A stretch of 64,000 nucleotides of DNA from Fructobacillus sp. CRL 2054 (GCF_028764065.1 NZ_JACOFN010000008.1:1-64000), one strand, 5' to 3'. Counted from the stretch's first letter, positions 24,873 through 33,984 are shown. A program made the numbers and translations. Notes: generated by a model from the sequence alone, not told the origin.

Positions 24873-26391
24873 GCACTTTCATCCCTTTGCCCTAATCGAG
24901 CATATTCTTTTGGATGGGAAGGCGCTGGTTGTCACCTTATTTTCATTGATTGTCTTTTTCCATTTAAAGCCCTGGCAGTGGGCCTTGGCTTTTGCTCTAT
25001 GGATGGCCTATGAACTATTAGACTACGTCATGTCAACTTACCAGTTGACGGAGAGTGAGCTGATCCTTTCAACCGGTATAATTAACCGCAAGGTCCGCCA
25101 TCTGCCTTATCAAAAGATTCAAAACATTCACGAGTCGCAGTGGTTCTTTTTAAAGCCCTTTCAATTGGAAAAAATTTCGGTTGATTCAGCAGGACAGGGT
25201 GGGGAAAAGGAGAATCAGATTCAATTGCCTATCGTGCCAACTTGGTTGACCTGGGTGTTGAAGGAAAAGCAGGCGAACCAGTCCGAGCACTTATCTGAAT
25301 TATTGGCCATTGTTGATAAAGGTGTTCAGTCAAAGCGACAGGACTGGGAGCGAGTGCGTGCTGAAGAGGCACCACTGGTTGAACAATTAACTCGGAAAGA
25401 TGCGGATAGTGTTCCAACTAGGGAAGATTACGTGGCCGAACTGCCTGCTTTGTTGTTGTATGCAATGACAGCACCAGAATTGTTAGCACAATTCTTTGTT
25501 CTTTGGGGGATATGTTCTCACTTTGATCATGATGGGAAACTGTATGAGGCCGTCTTTTCAGAAGCAACGGCCCATGGCCTAGCCATGGCATCGGCAATGG
25601 CTTTCTTATTTATTATTCTGCTTTTTGCCTTTAACGTCGTTAAGACAGTCGTCGTTTATTATGGCTTTTCGGTGAAACAAGAAAAGCAGCAGCTACTCAT
25701 CCAGCGCGGACTTTTTGAACGACGTTCGCTTTCTTTGACTGAATCACGGATTCAAAGTGTCCAAGTCAATCAATCATGGATTCGTCGCCTGTTTGGTTAT
25801 GCCAGTGTTCGAATGTTAATCATCACGGATCGAAATGGCGATGATGATGTGACAAAGGCGATGCCAACGTTAATGCCAATTGTAAAGACAAGGGAAGTTA
25901 CAAAGTTAGTACGTGACTGGTTACCAAGTATTGTGCCTAACGAAGAGGATATTGCTGGCCCCATTGGACACTACCAGTCCTTGACAATGGCGCGAAACGG
26001 AATCTTCCTCCTTTGGTTCTTTTCCGGTTGGACGCTGTACTTCGTGCATTCTTGGTGGGCAATCAGCTTGGCTTTCTTGCTAACGGTTTTGGTTGCCGTA
26101 AACGGCTGGTATAAGGGTTCTTGTACGGCGGTTCAGCTACATGCTGATGAAGGTATTCTGGTAGTGCAAGATGCCCGTTTCTCTACTAAGGAAACGTTCT
26201 ACATCCCCATGGATAAAATTCAAGCAATGTCCGTTCAACAGTCCCTTTGGTTAGCTCATTCGAATAAGAGAGCCCATTTAGTGGTGACTGTTCGTTCAGA
26301 TAATTCTTTTTCTGAGATTTCTGCGCGATATTTAAAACTTTCAGAAGCGGAAAAAGTCTACCAGGAATACAAGACTTTTTATAGCAAATAG
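24862..26391 (+). CDS. bacterial PH-domain membrane protein, YdbT-like
   Basis: This 509-residue protein has three PH-like segments, each beginning with a Y.L/V...L......R.GI/L pattern: LTESELILSTGIINRKVRHL, VKQEKQQLLIQRGLFERRSL and LHADEGILVVQDARFSTKET. These are separated by pairs of membrane helices. This is the YdbT arrangement, partner of the preceding YdbS-like protein. The start is ATG 24862, with AAGGAGG before it. The molecular role is unknown. Confidence 0.8.
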   Translation: MKHKHFHPFALIEHILLDGKALVVTLFSLIVFFHLKPWQWALAFALWMAYELLDYVMSTYQLTESELILSTGIINRKVRHLPYQKIQNIHESQWFFLKPFQLEKISVDSAGQGGEKENQIQLPIVPTWLTWVLKEKQANQSEHLSELLAIVDKGVQSKRQDWERVRAEEAPLVEQLTRKDADSVPTREDYVAELPALLLYAMTAPELLAQFFVLWGICSHFDHDGKLYEAVFSEATAHGLAMASAMAFLFIILLFAFNVVKTVVVYYGFSVKQEKQQLLIQRGLFERRSLSLTESRIQSVQVNQSWIRRLFGYASVRMLIITDRNGDDDVTKAMPTLMPIVKTREVTKLVRDWLPSIVPNEEDIAGPIGHYQSLTMARNGIFLLWFFSGWTLYFVHSWWAISLAFLLTVLVAVNGWYKGSCTAVQLHADEGILVVQDARFSTKETFYIPMDKIQAMSVQQSLWLAHSNKRAHLVVTVRSDNSFSEISARYLKLSEAEKVYQEYKTFYSK

Positions 26392-26418
26392 TAATTATAT
26401 CTCAATTATTTTTTAGAC

Positions 26419-26453
26419 GAGCTGTTCGAAATATTTCGAAGGGCTCTTTTTAT
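26419..26453 (+). terminator. terminator after the ydbT-like gene
   Basis: GAGC-tg-TTCGAA-atat-TTCGAA-gg-GCTC, then TTTTTAT. Confidence 0.75.
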
Positions 26454-26730
26454 GTATTTAAAAAACTTAGGGAGTAGGAGCCATATATTTTGGAGATTTA
26501 TTTTAAAAGAATTCAAACTGTGCTGTTTTAAATCAAATGGGTACGCTTTCATTAAAACGTTTTTAATCAATATTTTTAAAATTAGGCTTTGACAGTTTAA
26601 AAATATCTATATAAAATTTAATTAAAGTCATGAAAAGAATGCATTCTGACTAATCCCGGGGCTAGAAGCCGGTCAGCATCGAATCGACCAGCCCAAGCCT
26701 CATTCCACATCTTGAAACGAGGACGAGATT
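26454..26730 (+). promoter_or_regulatory. promoter region and long leader of the first OPA-type transporter
   Basis: TTGACA (26589-26594), 17 bases and TAAAAT (26612-26617) form a near-consensus promoter. A weak cre-like sequence (TGGGTACGCTTTCA, about 26538-26551) lies upstream. The roughly 105-base leader contains short palindromes (GAATGCATTC; GGCT-aga-AGCC; GGTC...GACC), but no known riboswitch is recognised. Confidence 0.55.
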
Positions 26731-28068
26731 ATGTTTGAAGGAAAGAAGCTTTATCAAGGAGTTTCAAAGGCTGGAATCAATGCAGCCTACAAGCGTCGAC
26801 AGGCTGGTGTTTTGCTAGCAACGTCGTTTTCATACATCGGTTACTACATTATCCGATTAGTGTTTACGACCGAACAGGTCCATATTATGAAGGCCTACGA
26901 CTTTGATATTGGACAAATTGGGTTGATACTGTCAACCTTCGGAGTAGGATACGGCATTGCCAAGATTTTTATGGGTGCCTTAGTCGATCGGTTAAACGCC
27001 CGTTGGTTCTTAGCAATCGGATTATACCTATCAGCTTTCTTTAACTTGCTGATTGGTTTTACCCAGAACTTCTATGTCATTCTGGCACTGATGCTCTTGA
27101 TTGCCGTCACGCAGTCAATGGGGGCACCGGCCTGCCAGCGACAGATTTCCCTCTGGTTCTCTTAGAAGCACCGCGGTTCCATTTTTTCAATTTGGGCATC
27201 CGCCCATAACGCTGGCGCCTTTCTCTGTGTAGCGTCCATTCAGTTGGCTATCTTCCTGTTTTCAGGTTCTTTGACGATGGTCTTTGTGGTTGCCTCCGCC
27301 TTTTCGGCCTTGATTGCTACATTGATGCTTTTGATTAACACGGATACACCAGAAAGTGTTGGCCTACCAGACATTGCCACACACTCTGGTTATGTCGAAG
27401 TGGACGGAAAAGGGCAGGCACGGACAGAAAAGACCACGGATAAGTCCTTTGGCCAAATCTTCATACACAGTATTTTGATGAACCGGGTGGTCTGGTTAGT
27501 AACCCTGACTTCGATGTCAATTTACATCGTTCGTTATGGTATTCTTTCCTGGATTCCATCTTACTTGCCAACGAAGGGCTTCTCCGTTACCTGGGCCAAG
27601 TGGTTTGTTGGAATCTTTGAATTGTCAGCGGTGCCAGGGGTGATTGCCTTAGGAGCACTGTCGGATGTACTAAACGGAAGGCGAGCCTTGATTTGTTTAG
27701 TATCAGCATTAGGTATGCTTGGCTGTTTGGTGGTGTACTTCACAACGGAGAACCACGTCGTACTGATTATCGTGCTCTTTTTACTTGGAACGCTGATTTA
27801 CACGCCACTTTCTCTGGTAGGCTTGATGGTTAATGAAGCAGTACCAAACTATGCTTTAGGGCTATCAACTGGTTTCATGGGATTCTTCCAGTATATCTTC
27901 GGTGAAACAATTGCCACTGCCTTGATTGGTATCTTGGTTAAGGCTTACGGTTGGCAGATGGGATCCAACGTGATTTACCTTGCGGCCATTGTAGCGATTG
28001 CACTTTTAATTGCCTTAGTCTTTAAAGAAAAGCAATTGCGGGTGATGGAAGAGGCAGCAAATCGTTAA
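26731..28068 (+). pseudogene. organophosphate:phosphate-type MFS transporter, interrupted by an in-frame stop
   Basis: Reading through one TAG at 27163-27165 gives a 445-residue protein colinear with the intact neighbour at 28328-29671 (for example YIGYYIIRLVFTTEQV and GFMGFFQYIFGETIATALIG). The pattern resembles the GlpT/UhpT/UhpC family of sugar-phosphate and glycerol-3-phosphate carriers. At the stop, the paralogue has AAG (Lys), so one A-to-T change explains it. The upstream part (144 residues) and the downstream part remain in frame with no other damage, so the loss looks recent. Promoter and ribosome site are intact. Confidence 0.88.
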
Positions 28069-28076
28069 ATGTGGAA

Positions 28077-28110
28077 AAGAAGTTTTAGAATATTGCTAAA
28101 GCTTCTTTTT
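28077..28110 (+). terminator. terminator between the tandem transporters
   Basis: AAGAAGTTTTAG-aatattg-CTAAAGCTTCTTTTT, a 12-bp stem with one wobble. Confidence 0.85.
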
Positions 28111-28225
28111 ATTTGTTCTTATATTAATGTATATTTTTAAATAAAAATAAAAAATACAAGGGAATTATGATTTAAAAATATAAAATGAAAAGGGTTACAG
28201 ACAGTAAAAAGTGGCAAAAAGAAGG

Positions 28226-28280
28226 TTGACAGTATCTTATCTCTTATCTAGAATAGTATTTTGTTGTGTAAGCCTTTACA
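28226..28280 (+). promoter_or_regulatory. promoter with cre-like site, intact OPA-type transporter
   Basis: TTGACA (28226-28231), 17 bases, TAGAAT (28249-28254). Immediately downstream, TGTAAGCCTTTACA (28267-28280) differs from the CcpA cre consensus mainly at the central CG. A repressor bound there would block elongation or open-complex formation. Confidence 0.6.
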
Positions 28281-28327
28281 TTTTTGTAATGGTTGTTTTA
28301 GAGAGAGTTTTACAGTGAGGATGAGAG

Positions 28328-29671
28328 ATGTTTTCTTTTAACAGCAAGAAAGCTGACCGTACGTTGTCGCAGGATCAGATTAAATCTGAGTACAAGCGTC
28401 GTCAGCTGGGAGTGCTTTTAGCAACTTCCTTTTCGTACATTGGTTACTACATTATTCGTTTGGTCTTTACCACGGAACAAGTATCCATTATGGACCACTA
28501 CGGTTTTGACATTGGTCAAATCGGATTGATTTTATCAACCTTTGGTGTTGGTTATGGAATCTCAAAGATTTTCATGGGAGCCCTGGTTGACCGTCTGAAT
28601 GCCCGTTGGTTCTTAGCAACAGGTTTGTACTTGTCTGCTTTCTTTAACTTAATTATTGGTTTTACCAAGTCATTCCCAGTGATTTTGGTATTGATGACTT
28701 TGATTGCTATTACACAGGCCATGGGAGCACCGGCCTGTCAGCGTCAAATCTCAATTTGGTTCTCAAAGAAGAGCCGTGGAACTGCCTATTCAATTTGGTC
28801 ATCTGCTCACAACGCAGGGGCCTTCTGCTGTGTTTTGTCAATTGAAATGGCGACTTTCCTATTCTCTGGTTCATTGACTGCTGTCTTTGTAACAGCTTCA
28901 GTGATTTCAGCAATCTTGGCCACGTTGATGCTTTTGATTAACACGGACAAGCCTGAAAGTGTTGGTCTTCCCGACATCGGAACCTTCTCTGGTTACGTGG
29001 AAGTTGATGCTAAGGGTGAGAAAACGACGGCGGACACGACAAACGTGCCATTCCTTCAGACTTTCCTTCACAGCATCTTGCTGAACAAGGTTGTTTGGAT
29101 GGTGACTTTGGCATCAATGTCCTTTTACATCATTCGTTACGGTGTGATGTCATGGATTCCTTCTTACTTGCCAACAAAGGGCTTCTCAGTTACTTGGGCA
29201 AAGTGGTTTGTCGGAATTTTCGAAGTTTCAGCGGTACCAGGTGTCATTGCTTTGGGTGCATTATCAGACTTCTTCGATGGACGTCGTGCCATGATTTGCT
29301 TGATTTCAGCTCTTGGATTGTTGGGATGTTTGGTCCTTTACTTCACAACTGCTAACCAAGCTGTTCTTGTTGTTGTGTTGTTCTTGATGGGAACGTTGAT
29401 TTACACACCAATCACTTTGGTTGGGTTGATGATTAACGAAGCGGTGCCTCACTATGCGGTTGGATTGTCAGCCGGATTTATGGGATTCTTCCAGTACATC
29501 TTTGGAGAAACAATCGCGACTGCTTTGATCGGTTCATTGGTTCGTAAGCACGGTTGGTCAATGGCCTCAAACGTCATTTACTTTGCTTCTGCCTTTGCAA
29601 TCGTCTTGTTGATTGCCTTGGTGTTCCAAGAACGCAAGGTTCGTGCTTTGGAAGCATCAGTTAACAAATAA
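28328..29671 (+). CDS. MFS transporter, GlpT/UhpC-like (organophosphate:phosphate antiporter family)
   Basis: This 447-residue protein has about 12 membrane segments. An early Arg in SYIGYYIIRLVF corresponds to the conserved substrate-binding Arg of GlpT-like carriers, and GAPACQRQISIWFSKKSRGT, followed by AYSIWSSAHNAGAF, matches the family motif WFS..ERG...S.WN.AHN.G. The likely substrate is a phosphorylated three- or six-carbon compound, not determined. It is the intact copy of a tandem pair. GAGG lies before ATG 28328, and a bidirectional terminator follows. Confidence 0.82.
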   Translation: MFSFNSKKADRTLSQDQIKSEYKRRQLGVLLATSFSYIGYYIIRLVFTTEQVSIMDHYGFDIGQIGLILSTFGVGYGISKIFMGALVDRLNARWFLATGLYLSAFFNLIIGFTKSFPVILVLMTLIAITQAMGAPACQRQISIWFSKKSRGTAYSIWSSAHNAGAFCCVLSIEMATFLFSGSLTAVFVTASVISAILATLMLLINTDKPESVGLPDIGTFSGYVEVDAKGEKTTADTTNVPFLQTFLHSILLNKVVWMVTLASMSFYIIRYGVMSWIPSYLPTKGFSVTWAKWFVGIFEVSAVPGVIALGALSDFFDGRRAMICLISALGLLGCLVLYFTTANQAVLVVVLFLMGTLIYTPITLVGLMINEAVPHYAVGLSAGFMGFFQYIFGETIATALIGSLVRKHGWSMASNVIYFASAFAIVLLIALVFQERKVRALEASVNK

Positions 29672-29678
29672 GCTAAAT

Positions 29679-29711
29679 AAAAACCGTTGAGAAATTCTCA
29701 ACGGTTTTTTC
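29679..29711. terminator. bidirectional terminator, transporter / MarR gene
   Basis: AAAACCGTTGAGAA pairs with TTCTCAACGGTTTT, with T-runs on both strands. Confidence 0.88.
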
Positions 29712-29714
29712 TTT

Positions 29715-30152
29715 TTAAAGTGATTTTTTAGCAGCTTCGATGAGTGCCTGGCGGTTGGGGTTTTGATCTTTCCAGTAGTCCTTTTCAAAGTCGGCTAGGA
29801 TGGCTAAGGCTTTGTCCAAGCGTTCTTGACCATTTGCGTTAATGCTAAGAGCTTTTGTACGGGCTTTCTTTTTACCAGGGAAGCGGTCGAGGTAATCTTC
29901 GCGGGCTAACTTAGTGATGATAGCCGAGGCGGTCATTGGGTCGATGTTTGACTTTTTAGCCACCATGACTTGGGTCACTTCATCTTCCTGATGATTTAGT
30001 TCCTGCAGAGCAGCGAGCACTTGAACTTGTGGGTGAGTGAGGCCAATACGTCGCAGTTGGCTCTTAATTTGTCGAAACCAGTCCGTATAAAGGGCGAAAA
30101 AGGTTTGTGAAGTCGAGTTTTGGAAAGCTTGTAATTCTTCATTCGATGCCAT
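29715..30152 (-). CDS. MarR family transcriptional regulator
   Basis: This 145-residue winged-helix protein has a recognition region near VAKKSNIDPMTASAIITKLA and a wing with basic residues (RFPGKKKARTKALSI). The start is the ATG at 30152, 8 bases after AAGGA; an ATG three codons earlier overlaps that site. A 14-bp palindrome sits upstream (30174-30187) and is the likely autoregulatory operator. The effector is unknown. It is divergent from the thiamine operon, but a link between them is not shown. Confidence 0.83.
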   Translation of the reverse strand: MASNEELQAFQNSTSQTFFALYTDWFRQIKSQLRRIGLTHPQVQVLAALQELNHQEDEVTQVMVAKKSNIDPMTASAIITKLAREDYLDRFPGKKKARTKALSINANGQERLDKALAILADFEKDYWKDQNPNRQALIEAAKKSL

Positions 30153-30173
30153 GAGAATCATCCTTTTTTATTG

Positions 30174-30187
30174 ATAAGTATACTTAT
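30174..30187. promoter_or_regulatory. palindromic operator upstream of the MarR gene
   Basis: ATAAGTATACTTAT is a perfect 14-bp palindrome, 22 bases before the MarR start codon. Its location fits autorepression. Confidence 0.6.
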
Positions 30188-30241
30188 TATTTTAACTATT
30201 TTTTTACATCTGACAAGGGAAATGTTTAATAAATTTTCTAG

Positions 30242-30271
30242 TTGTCTAATTTGTTCGGGCTATGCTATACT
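30242..30271 (+). promoter_or_regulatory. promoter of the tenA-thiDE-thiM operon
   Basis: TTGTCT, an 18-base spacer and an extended -10 (TGC-TATACT, 30266-30271), ending 15 bases before the TPP riboswitch. Confidence 0.65.
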
Positions 30272-30286
30272 CTTTTCGACAATAGA

Positions 30287-30358
30287 AATCTTGGGGTGCC
30301 TTTGTGCTGAGATTATACCCATTGAACCTGAAGCCGTTAGTACGGACGCAGGGAACGA
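30287..30358 (+). ncRNA. TPP riboswitch 2 (tenA operon)
   Basis: THI-box blocks: CTTGGGGTGCC, GTGCTGAGATTATACCC, ATTGAACCTG and GTTAGTACGGACGCAGGGA. A rho-independent terminator follows at 30394. TPP should reduce expression of the salvage operon. Confidence 0.95.
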
Positions 30359-30393
30359 TTTGGCAGGATACTGTCTTTTTTAACGTTCATGAC

Positions 30394-30423
30394 GTCCTTG
30401 GCTTTTAGCCGGGGACTTTTTTT
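30394..30423 (+). terminator. TPP-controlled terminator before tenA
   Basis: GTCCTTGGC-tttta-GCCGGGGAC, with two wobble pairs, then seven T. Confidence 0.85.
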
Positions 30424-30464
30424 ATTGTCAAAAATTTCTGGCAGAAACGCCATAGGAGGATGTC

Positions 30465-31127
30465 ATGGGAACATATGTTGAGCAAATGGAAGGTGTGATG
30501 AAAGAGGCGTTACCAAGCTTTTACGAGAATGACTTTATTCAAGCTTGTGAGCGTGGCGAGGTACTGCCGGGTCCCTTGTTGAACTATATTTATCAGGACA
30601 ACATTTATTTAGACCACTTTTTGCCAATGTTCACTAAGGTCTTGCAGTCTTACAAGATTGAAACAAAATCACTTTTGCAGTTTCAGGGGGATCAGGATAC
30701 AGAGCCACACCAGATGATGGATATTTTGGCAAAAGAGATGGCCAATGTTGACAAAGTAAAGGTTGTGAAAGACTGGCTGCCAGCCACGACTGGCTATTTG
30801 AATCACTTGGATGAATCGGACAAGAAGGAAAACTTCATTTCACTATCCGCCTTGGCTGGTTGCCCCTATGTTTATGGTTACTTGGCGGAACGTCTGATTA
30901 CAGATGGCAAGATGAAGCCTGATAATCCATTCTTCAACTGGTTTGATTTCTATAAAGGAACGGACGGTCAGGTGACCCGGGACTTACTAGCTGCATTGGA
31001 TAAAGAGGCTGAAAAAGTCTCAGAAGATGTTCGCCAGCAGGGCCTGACTGCCTTTTACCAGTCCGTTCAATTTGAAAACGACTTCTTTGCCCAGGCCATG
31101 GAGGTGGAAGATGACAAGCGGGGATGA
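30465..31127 (+). CDS. tenA: TenA family aminopyrimidine aminohydrolase (thiaminase II)
   Basis: This 220-residue all-helical protein has the TenA features: FLPMFTKVLQSY, a Cys within SALAGCPYVYGYLAERL (Cys133, the expected catalytic cysteine) and a C-terminal Glu-containing helix (QSVQFENDFFAQAME). TenA hydrolyses aminomethyl-HMP from degraded thiamine to HMP. It is first in the operon under TPP riboswitch 2, and AGGAGG precedes ATG 30465. It overlaps the next gene by 17 bases. Confidence 0.88.
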   Translation: MGTYVEQMEGVMKEALPSFYENDFIQACERGEVLPGPLLNYIYQDNIYLDHFLPMFTKVLQSYKIETKSLLQFQGDQDTEPHQMMDILAKEMANVDKVKVVKDWLPATTGYLNHLDESDKKENFISLSALAGCPYVYGYLAERLITDGKMKPDNPFFNWFDFYKGTDGQVTRDLLAALDKEAEKVSEDVRQQGLTAFYQSVQFENDFFAQAMEVEDDKRG

Positions 31128-32658
31128 TTTGGAGTTTGAGAATCAAGCCATTCTTGATGCTAGCGCGCGCTTTGATTTTACGGCCAGTGACCAGCAGTAC
31201 CCGATAGCGCTCACGATTGCCGGGTCTGATTCCGGTGGTGGAGCGGGACTTCAAGCTGATATGAAGACCATGGAGGCTCATCAGGTCTTTTCGACGACCG
31301 TGGTCGTCGGACTAACGGCCCAAAATACGTTGGGTGTCGACGCTGCCATGCCTGCTTCGGTTGAGATGATTGATGCGCAATTTGCTTCGTTGATGGCGGA
31401 TTTCGATGTACGTGCGGCCAAAACGGGCGCGCTCTTTGATGCGGAGACGGTGAGAGCGGTGGCACGTAATGTTCGCCAGCACAAAGTTGATCATCTAGTG
31501 GTAGATCCAGTCATGGTGGCTAAAGGTGGCGCTGCTCTATTAGACGAGGCGGGCGTTCAGACTTTGAAGGAGGAATTGCTACCGCTTTCGGAATTGGTAA
31601 CGCCAAACATCCCCGAAGCCGAATTGCTGTCGGGGATGACCATTGATAACTTGGATGACATGAAACATGCAGCAGCAAAGATTCAAGCGCTGGGTATTAA
31701 AAACGTCATGGTAAAGGGCGGACACCTAGATGGCGATACAGTAGTCGACTACATCGCTTTAGGCGATGAAGACTTTGTTTTAACCGGGCCAAAAGTCCAA
31801 GGTAAGCGTAAGCATGGAACTGGGGACACCCTATCGGCGGCGATTACTTCTCAGCTTGCGAAGGGCATGTCTTTGAAGAATGCAATTTTGATGGCCCACC
31901 GTTACATGAACCAGATTATCGGCCAGCCCCTCTACATCGGTCACGGACACGGTCCACTGAACCATGGGGAATGGACTGACCCAAATATTTTCCGTAAGGA
32001 ACTGAGAGCAGACGCCTGGTCCTGCCAATTTGTAGTGGGGCTAGCTAACGTTGGGGGTTCGGAGCAGGCCTTGTTTGAAACGGTTCGGAATGCCTGTGCT
32101 GCAGGTATTACCTTAGTTCAATACCGTGAAAAAGGTGGGGCAGAGAAGACTTTTGAAGAGCGGTTGAGAATTGCAAAGAAGCTAACTAGTATTTGTCGGG
32201 CCTACCAGGTCCTCTTCTTTATTGACGACGATGTTGATTTAGCGATTGCGGTCAATGCGGATGGGGTTCACGTTGGACAGTCAGACAGCAATGTGGCTGA
32301 TATCGCAAAGCAGGCCCCTCAGCTTTTGGTGGGCCTTTCGGTCTCCAACCTAGCAGAGGAGCAGGAGAATAGGAAAGTCCAACAGTATTTGTCCTATATT
32401 GGCGTTGGGCCAGTCTTTGCCACAACAACTAAGAAAGATGCCAAGACGCCGATTGGGTTAAAAGGCTTGGCAGCGGTCAAGCAAGCCAGTAAATTACCAG
32501 TTGTGGCTATCGGTGGCGTGACTGAAAAGAACGTCAAAGCAATTCGAGCAGCTGGTGCTGATGGACTAGCTGCAATTTCGGCCTTTACTAAGAGTCAAAA
32601 TTTAGAGAAAACGGTCGCCCAATTCACTGGAAAGGATGTAAAAAATCATGAAAAATAA
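31111..32658 (+). CDS. thiDE: fused HMP(-P) kinase / thiamine-phosphate synthase (ThiD-ThiE)
   Basis: This 515-residue bifunctional protein has residues about 30-290 as ThiD (IALTIAGSDSGGGAGLQADM; VKGGHLDG; HGTGDTLSAAI) and residues about 305-515 as ThiE (ITLVQYREKGGAEKTF; ADGVHVGQSD; YIGVGPVFATTTKKDA; VAIGGVTEKNV). ThiD phosphorylates HMP to HMP-PP, and ThiE joins it to THZ-P to form thiamine phosphate. The first about 30 residues are an extra N-terminal tail. The start is ATG 31111, with GGAGGTGG before it. Overlaps with tenA and thiM imply coupled translation. Confidence 0.92.
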   Translation: MTSGDDLEFENQAILDASARFDFTASDQQYPIALTIAGSDSGGGAGLQADMKTMEAHQVFSTTVVVGLTAQNTLGVDAAMPASVEMIDAQFASLMADFDVRAAKTGALFDAETVRAVARNVRQHKVDHLVVDPVMVAKGGAALLDEAGVQTLKEELLPLSELVTPNIPEAELLSGMTIDNLDDMKHAAAKIQALGIKNVMVKGGHLDGDTVVDYIALGDEDFVLTGPKVQGKRKHGTGDTLSAAITSQLAKGMSLKNAILMAHRYMNQIIGQPLYIGHGHGPLNHGEWTDPNIFRKELRADAWSCQFVVGLANVGGSEQALFETVRNACAAGITLVQYREKGGAEKTFEERLRIAKKLTSICRAYQVLFFIDDDVDLAIAVNADGVHVGQSDSNVADIAKQAPQLLVGLSVSNLAEEQENRKVQQYLSYIGVGPVFATTTKKDAKTPIGLKGLAAVKQASKLPVVAIGGVTEKNVKAIRAAGADGLAAISAFTKSQNLEKTVAQFTGKDVKNHEK

Positions 32659-33439
32659 TAAAATTCTAGAAACCATGCACCAGCAACCTGCCATGGTCAT
32701 GATGAACGGAAACCACGTGACGGAACAGTTAGTTGCGGATGTGATTTCCTATTTAGGTGGTTCACCTTTGGTAGGAGATGACGAGCGCGATGATGACAAC
32801 CTGGTTGCTTTGGCTTCTGCTGTCGTCATTAACATGGGGACGATAACGGCTGCCGGGCACGAGCGTCTGATTCATTTGGGAGCAGCAGCCAAAAAGTTTT
32901 CAAAGCCGGTTGTTTTTGATCCAGTTGGAGCAGGTGCTTCAATCCACCGTCGTAAGCAAGCCTTAGACCTCGTTGATCAAGTCCAGCCAGCCGTTATGCG
33001 TGGTAACCTCAGTGAAATAGCAGCCTTACTATCGGGCGAGACTTCTGCCCTTGGAATCGATTCGACTAGTGAAGCTGATGCACTGTCAACCGCTGAGGCC
33101 TATGCGAAGAAAACGGGTGCCATTATCGTCATTTCCGGTGCGGTCGATGTTGTCACGGATGGTCAAACGGTTTATCAAATTGATAACGGGCACCCTGACT
33201 TAGCGGTCAACGTTGGTATGGGGGATGCTTTAGACGGTATTTTGGCACTGGGTTTGGCCCAGGGACATTCGCTTGAACAGGTGGTTCAGGCTGCTAGCAT
33301 TTTGCCGGTAGCAGCAGACTTTGCGGTTAAGCACCCAGGTGTGGAAGGACCTGCGACTTTTAAAAACGCTTTAATGGACAAATTGGCTACTTTAACAGAT
33401 GAAGAACTTATAAAACAAGCAAACATCAAAAAGTCTTAA
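32648..33439 (+). CDS. thiM: hydroxyethylthiazole kinase
   Basis: This 263-residue protein has ThiM motifs: NHVTEQLVADVISYLGGSPL, VVFDPVGAGAS and GNLSEIAALL. It makes THZ phosphate for ThiE. In place of the usual GTGC/GAGC near the active site it reads GMGDALDG, so the family Cys is replaced by Asp, as in ribokinase-type GxGD kinases. It overlaps thiDE by 11 bases. The set tenA-thiDE-thiM lacks thiC and thiazole synthesis, so it is a salvage pathway. Confidence 0.92.
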   Translation: MKNNKILETMHQQPAMVMMNGNHVTEQLVADVISYLGGSPLVGDDERDDDNLVALASAVVINMGTITAAGHERLIHLGAAAKKFSKPVVFDPVGAGASIHRRKQALDLVDQVQPAVMRGNLSEIAALLSGETSALGIDSTSEADALSTAEAYAKKTGAIIVISGAVDVVTDGQTVYQIDNGHPDLAVNVGMGDALDGILALGLAQGHSLEQVVQAASILPVAADFAVKHPGVEGPATFKNALMDKLATLTDEELIKQANIKKS

Positions 33440-33529
33440 TCAAAACGATTAAAATTGAAATTTTATAAGACGATTCTTTCTTGTTTGTGCTAAGGTAGAG
33501 ATATTGTATTAGACAAAAGGAGTCGGATT

Positions 33530-33922
33530 ATGCCACTTATGAAAATTGATATGGTGAAGGGGCAATATTCACCAGACGAAATCAAGAACTTGATGCAAGT
33601 TTCTTTTGACGTTGCGAAGGAAACGTTGTCACTACCTGACCGCGATCGTTTCCAAATCGTGACACAACACGAAGACTACGAACTATGCTTGCAAGATGTT
33701 GGTTTGGGTTATGACCGGACAAAGAAGGCCTTGTTCTTCACTGTTTTGTCAACGCCACGTCCAATGCCAGCAAAGAAGGCCTTTACGAAGCAGTTGGTCG
33801 CCGCACTTTCTGAGAAGGCGGGTGTCCGTCCAGAAGACGTGATCATTACCTTTGCAACCAATCATGCCGAAGACTGGTCATTTGGTATGGGTCGCAACCA
33901 CTTCATTAATGGTGACCTCTAA
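33530..33922 (+). CDS. tautomerase family protein
   Basis: This 130-residue protein begins MPLMKIDM; after Met removal, Pro1 would be N-terminal, as in the tautomerase superfamily where it is the catalytic base. The length (about 130) matches the longer, duplicated-fold Tautomerase_3/MIF-like members rather than 62-residue 4-oxalocrotonate tautomerase. AAAGGAG precedes ATG 33530. The substrate is unknown, and no functional link with the thiamine genes is apparent. Confidence 0.8.
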   Translation: MPLMKIDMVKGQYSPDEIKNLMQVSFDVAKETLSLPDRDRFQIVTQHEDYELCLQDVGLGYDRTKKALFFTVLSTPRPMPAKKAFTKQLVAALSEKAGVRPEDVIITFATNHAEDWSFGMGRNHFINGDL

Positions 33923-33941
33923 TTAGTAAAGCAATCCAGAT

Positions 33942-33979
33942 AAAAAACCGTTGAGTCTGTTTAGACTCAGCGGTTTTTT
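33942..33979. terminator. bidirectional terminator, tautomerase / glucosidase
   Basis: AAAAACCGTTGAGTCT-gttt-AGACTCAGCGGTTTTTT between convergent genes. Confidence 0.88.
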
Positions 33980-33984
33980 CTTAC

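Noticed and set aside
26731-28068. programmed stop-codon read-through in the first OPA-type transporter
   Set aside because: There is no recoding signal such as a SECIS-like stem after the TAG, and the paralogue has a sense codon there. Simple nonsense mutation is the better explanation.
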